In this document: in pieces, positions 61,301-64,000 of the stretch
Numbering within the stretch: position 1 is the stretch's first letter
Layout of the letters: each line of letters starts with the position of its first letter
From: Trochalopteron elliotii
Taxonomy: Eukaryota; Chordata; Aves; Passeriformes; Leiothrichidae
Assembly (NCBI GenBank): GCA_024734555.1
Contig: JANPWX010000074.1
Location: 775,369 to 839,368 of the forward strand
Direction: 5' to 3'
Length of the DNA: 64,000 nt
Position numbers and translations under genes: made by a program
Notes under the pieces: model-generated
What the model was told of the DNA's origin: nothing
The model's database searches: none
The model's input: only the letters and a program-made list of their open reading frames with translations

Positions 61301-64000
61301 GGCTGTGGGCCAGATCCCCAGCTTCTACAAATTGGGGTTGCTTTATCAGCTTCAGTGGAGCGACACTGATTCGAGCTGCCTGAGGAATCCTGCCAATTGG
61401 TTTTAACTCACAGCAGCTGAGGAGCTGTGAGTTTAGGGCCTTTCTAATTGTAGCTTATGTTCACTGTATAGAAGATTTATTGGTTTTCTTCCCTCTGCCA
61501 CTCAAGCAAATCATCAAAACATAGACACATCCCAAAAGATCTGCTGCTTACAGCCATGGGGCAAGGTAAAGAACTGTTCATGGTGATCTTAAAAAAAGGA
61601 AGGGAAAACCACAGGTCAAAGTCAGGCTGTGTGTCAACATACTAGTAGAAGACTGATTGTCTGTCCAGTGTGTTTGTGCCCTCAGGAGTTTAGCACAGCT
61701 GGGGGCTGCAATACCTTATGCCCTAACCTATCTCTCTGTGCTTTTGATTGGTTGTGTGTATTAAAGAAAGAGCAGTAATACATTTTACAGGTAATGCATC
61801 TCTGAAAAAACACTTCCTACAGGAATTGGTTGGCTTTTTCATTGTTGCTAGAAGCTGTGTGAATATCGTTTTACTTATCCTCACAGTCAGATATAGATTG
61901 GGGAAGAAAATATTTCATAATGGCTAAAATCTTTCTGCTTTTTGTTTGGGTTATGGAATTAAGTTCTTATTTACACTAGTTTCACATAGTTACAATTCAT
62001 TGACCAAGATGAGATACATCCCCCACACGTCTCTATGAATTTATTCTCCTGTGGTTTCCTTTGCCACTATGCCAAGAGGCATAACCAAATGCTGACCAAC
62101 CATTTTTGGATTTCAAGATGTTGATTTCCTGCATCTGCCAGAACAGGGGAGACGGGTTAGGTTAAGTTGCGCTAAATGTCTTCGTGTGAGTTTATGGAAA
62201 GACTGCAGCCCAAGTCTCTTTGCTGCCATTTGAGGTAGGGCAGCCTGTTCTAAATGGCTTTTTGGGGTATTGATATGCAGTTCTTTGTTGGAGTCTGAGT
62301 CATGCTGACAAACTTGTGCTCTTCCGCTGGAATGGTGGGTTAAACACCAGAAGTCCTACCGGAACACATGCAAGGAGGGGAGGTGATTAATTTGCCTGCC
62401 ACAAGGTGACATTTCTTCAGTGCCAAATCTCTCTCACTTGCACCTGTCTTGAGAGCAGCTGATTGCTGCAGTCTCCTCTTCCAAAGGAAGAGGAAGAGTT
62501 GCTCCACTGGGATTCCCATCAGTTGCTGTGATCGCTGTCACCTCCTGGCTGGTCCTGGCTGGCCATCATCAGGCCTTTGCGAGCCCTCCGGGACAGGACT
62601 AGTGGCACAGAGAGAGAGTCCCAAATCATGAGGTTATTCAGTGACATCAAGGATCACGGTGGTACCTGTTTTGTTATGTTGGGAAGATGAGTGTCTGTTC
62701 CTTTTTTTATTTTTCCTTTTTCCTATTTTTATTTTTATTTAGGAACTGTTCCAGAGCAGTAAATGCTTTCCTTGTCTCCTTGTCCTGCATGTATGAGCTA
62801 GAGTTACATGAGCTAGACCAGCTGTTCTCAGCCTGGAGTAGGAATTTTGTTATGCAGGGAGATTAAACAGTTTGTTTTTCATGCATCAGGAAGAGCCCTC
62901 AGAGTGTTAGTCAGCTGGACTTGTTAGGTGACAAGTTCTACCTTAGGCTAATGGTGTTTTAATAATAGCCATTGCTACACTTAATTGCTCTGCGGGAAAC
63001 TTTCAACTTCTCGCATGCTTTTTTTTATGCTGATTTCGGGGTCAGACTTTTCAGTTCCAGCTATATTCTTCTTTTTCCAGGGCTTCCCGTTTCTCCCGTA
63101 TCAGAAACACAAATTCTGTCTTCTTGGAGCTGTTTCTTAAGACCACCGTTTGCCTCTAGGAGCTGGGGCTCTCCTTAACATTCCTTAAAGGAGAACAGGG
63201 AGGAACAGCAGGTGCTGCGCTGACCTCTAGTGACAGGTCAGGAGGACAGAAAGTATGCTTGCTATTCAAATCCGCCAACAGCAGCTTCCCTCGGAGCACC
63301 CCTTTCCTGCAGCGTTCAGCCCAAACAAATCGCAAGGGCTTGATCTCTCCTACTGTTTCTTCAAGCCTATAAAATGTTTTCTTAAATATCTCTCCAGTTG
63401 TGGAACAGCTGGTGTCGGACTCAGATCTTCTGCTGGCTGTCCAATGGCAGAATTCTATTAACTTTTATTAGTACTTATTAATTATAAAATGAACAAATTT
63501 TGCAAGCTGATGATACTCCATTCCATTTATGATCCTACAATAAAATGATTTATATGAAGATAACATAACCCTTGAAACCCAGAGTTTAAAAAGCTTGGTT
63601 TGACTCTTAAAATTTGCCTTTTAATTACATTTCAGGCCATGTGTCTTGTTGCCAACAGGGGAGTTGGAAGGCTTCAGTGAGATTCTACTTGTTATGAAAC
63701 ACAGAGAAAAAGTTTATAATTAGCAAATGTCTCTAGGGTTGCTAGATCTCTTTCGAAAGGTTTTAGAGACTTCAACTGCCTCACAGTTTTAAATTGTTTT
63801 AATTTTTTAAATTTTGAAGTATTAGAAAACCGCTTATAAACCGGGAGCAGAGTTACTCCCTGTGTGAGTCACTGAAGTCAGCTGAGTGCACCAAAAACAG
63901 AGTTGCACCAAAATTAGGTGGGATAGTCTTCATATTAACAGATATTGTGAACTGTACTTGTACAGAAGAATGAAGAGATGGCAGGGAACCAAACCAGGGG
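55363..64000 (-). other. Upstream non-coding sequence, part 6
   Basis: Contains one candidate untranslated exon (57450-57586) and a mildly CpG-richer stretch about 62990-63440, which might be near a promoter. By synteny LTBP1 could lie beyond the right edge; none of its EGF or TB-domain exons is visible here. Confidence 0.55.
57450..57586 (-). other. Candidate noncoding 5' UTR exon of RASGRP3
   Basis: A strong acceptor (rc TCCTGCTTCTCTCTCCAG, AG at 57588-57587) and a strong donor (AAG|GTAAGTG, GT at 57449-57448) bound 137 bases on the gene strand. At least one upstream exon is needed because the first coding exon starts with an acceptor. The sites were picked by eye; chance pairs of this quality are common in 35 kb. 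Confidence 0.25.

Noticed and set aside
60000..64000. LTBP1 exons expected upstream by synteny
   Set aside because: No cysteine-rich EGF-like or TB-domain reading frame is visible near the right edge.

Overview
This is vertebrate nuclear DNA, most probably from a bird. Three pieces of evidence point that way: multi-exon gene structure with conserved splice sites, CR1 LINE 3' ends of the avian type (one ending CCTATGATTCTGTG), and compact introns. The species cannot be told from the sequence. No prokaryotic, plasmid, phage or CRISPR feature was seen.

One protein-coding gene is supported, on the minus strand: RASGRP3, the diacylglycerol-regulated guanine-nucleotide exchange factor for Ras and Rap. 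All 16 coding exons were rebuilt by hand from splice sites, reading frame and family similarity. They join into 2079 coding bases including the stop (692 residues), close to the roughly 690 residues of the mammalian protein. The order is REM (RasGEF N-terminal) domain, CDC25 catalytic domain, two EF-hands, a C1 domain with every zinc ligand, and a C-terminal tail. The start codon lies at 29199-29201, in an exon that also carries 123 bases of 5' UTR. The stop is at 1271-1273, followed by a 3' UTR to a textbook polyadenylation site near 560.

Layout: 1-~540 lies beyond the gene; ~540-29324 is the RASGRP3 coding half. From 29325 to 64000 no coding sequence is recognised; this is most simply the long first intron or upstream region of the same gene. 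It holds two clear CR1 copies (31.0-31.4 kb plus, 55.1-55.4 kb minus), a CR1 stub fused to a pentamer microsatellite (49.65-49.78 kb), a tetranucleotide microsatellite next to the only ambiguous base (41516), homopolymer runs, and one candidate untranslated exon (57450-57586).

The most interesting signals are within the gene: a minor-spliceosome (U12) AT-AC intron inside the REM domain, a 37-base micro-exon in the C1 domain, a NAGNAG tandem acceptor, an unexplained 77-codon open frame joined in phase to the start of the tail exon, and a last exon coding only two residues. No previously undescribed multi-gene system was found.
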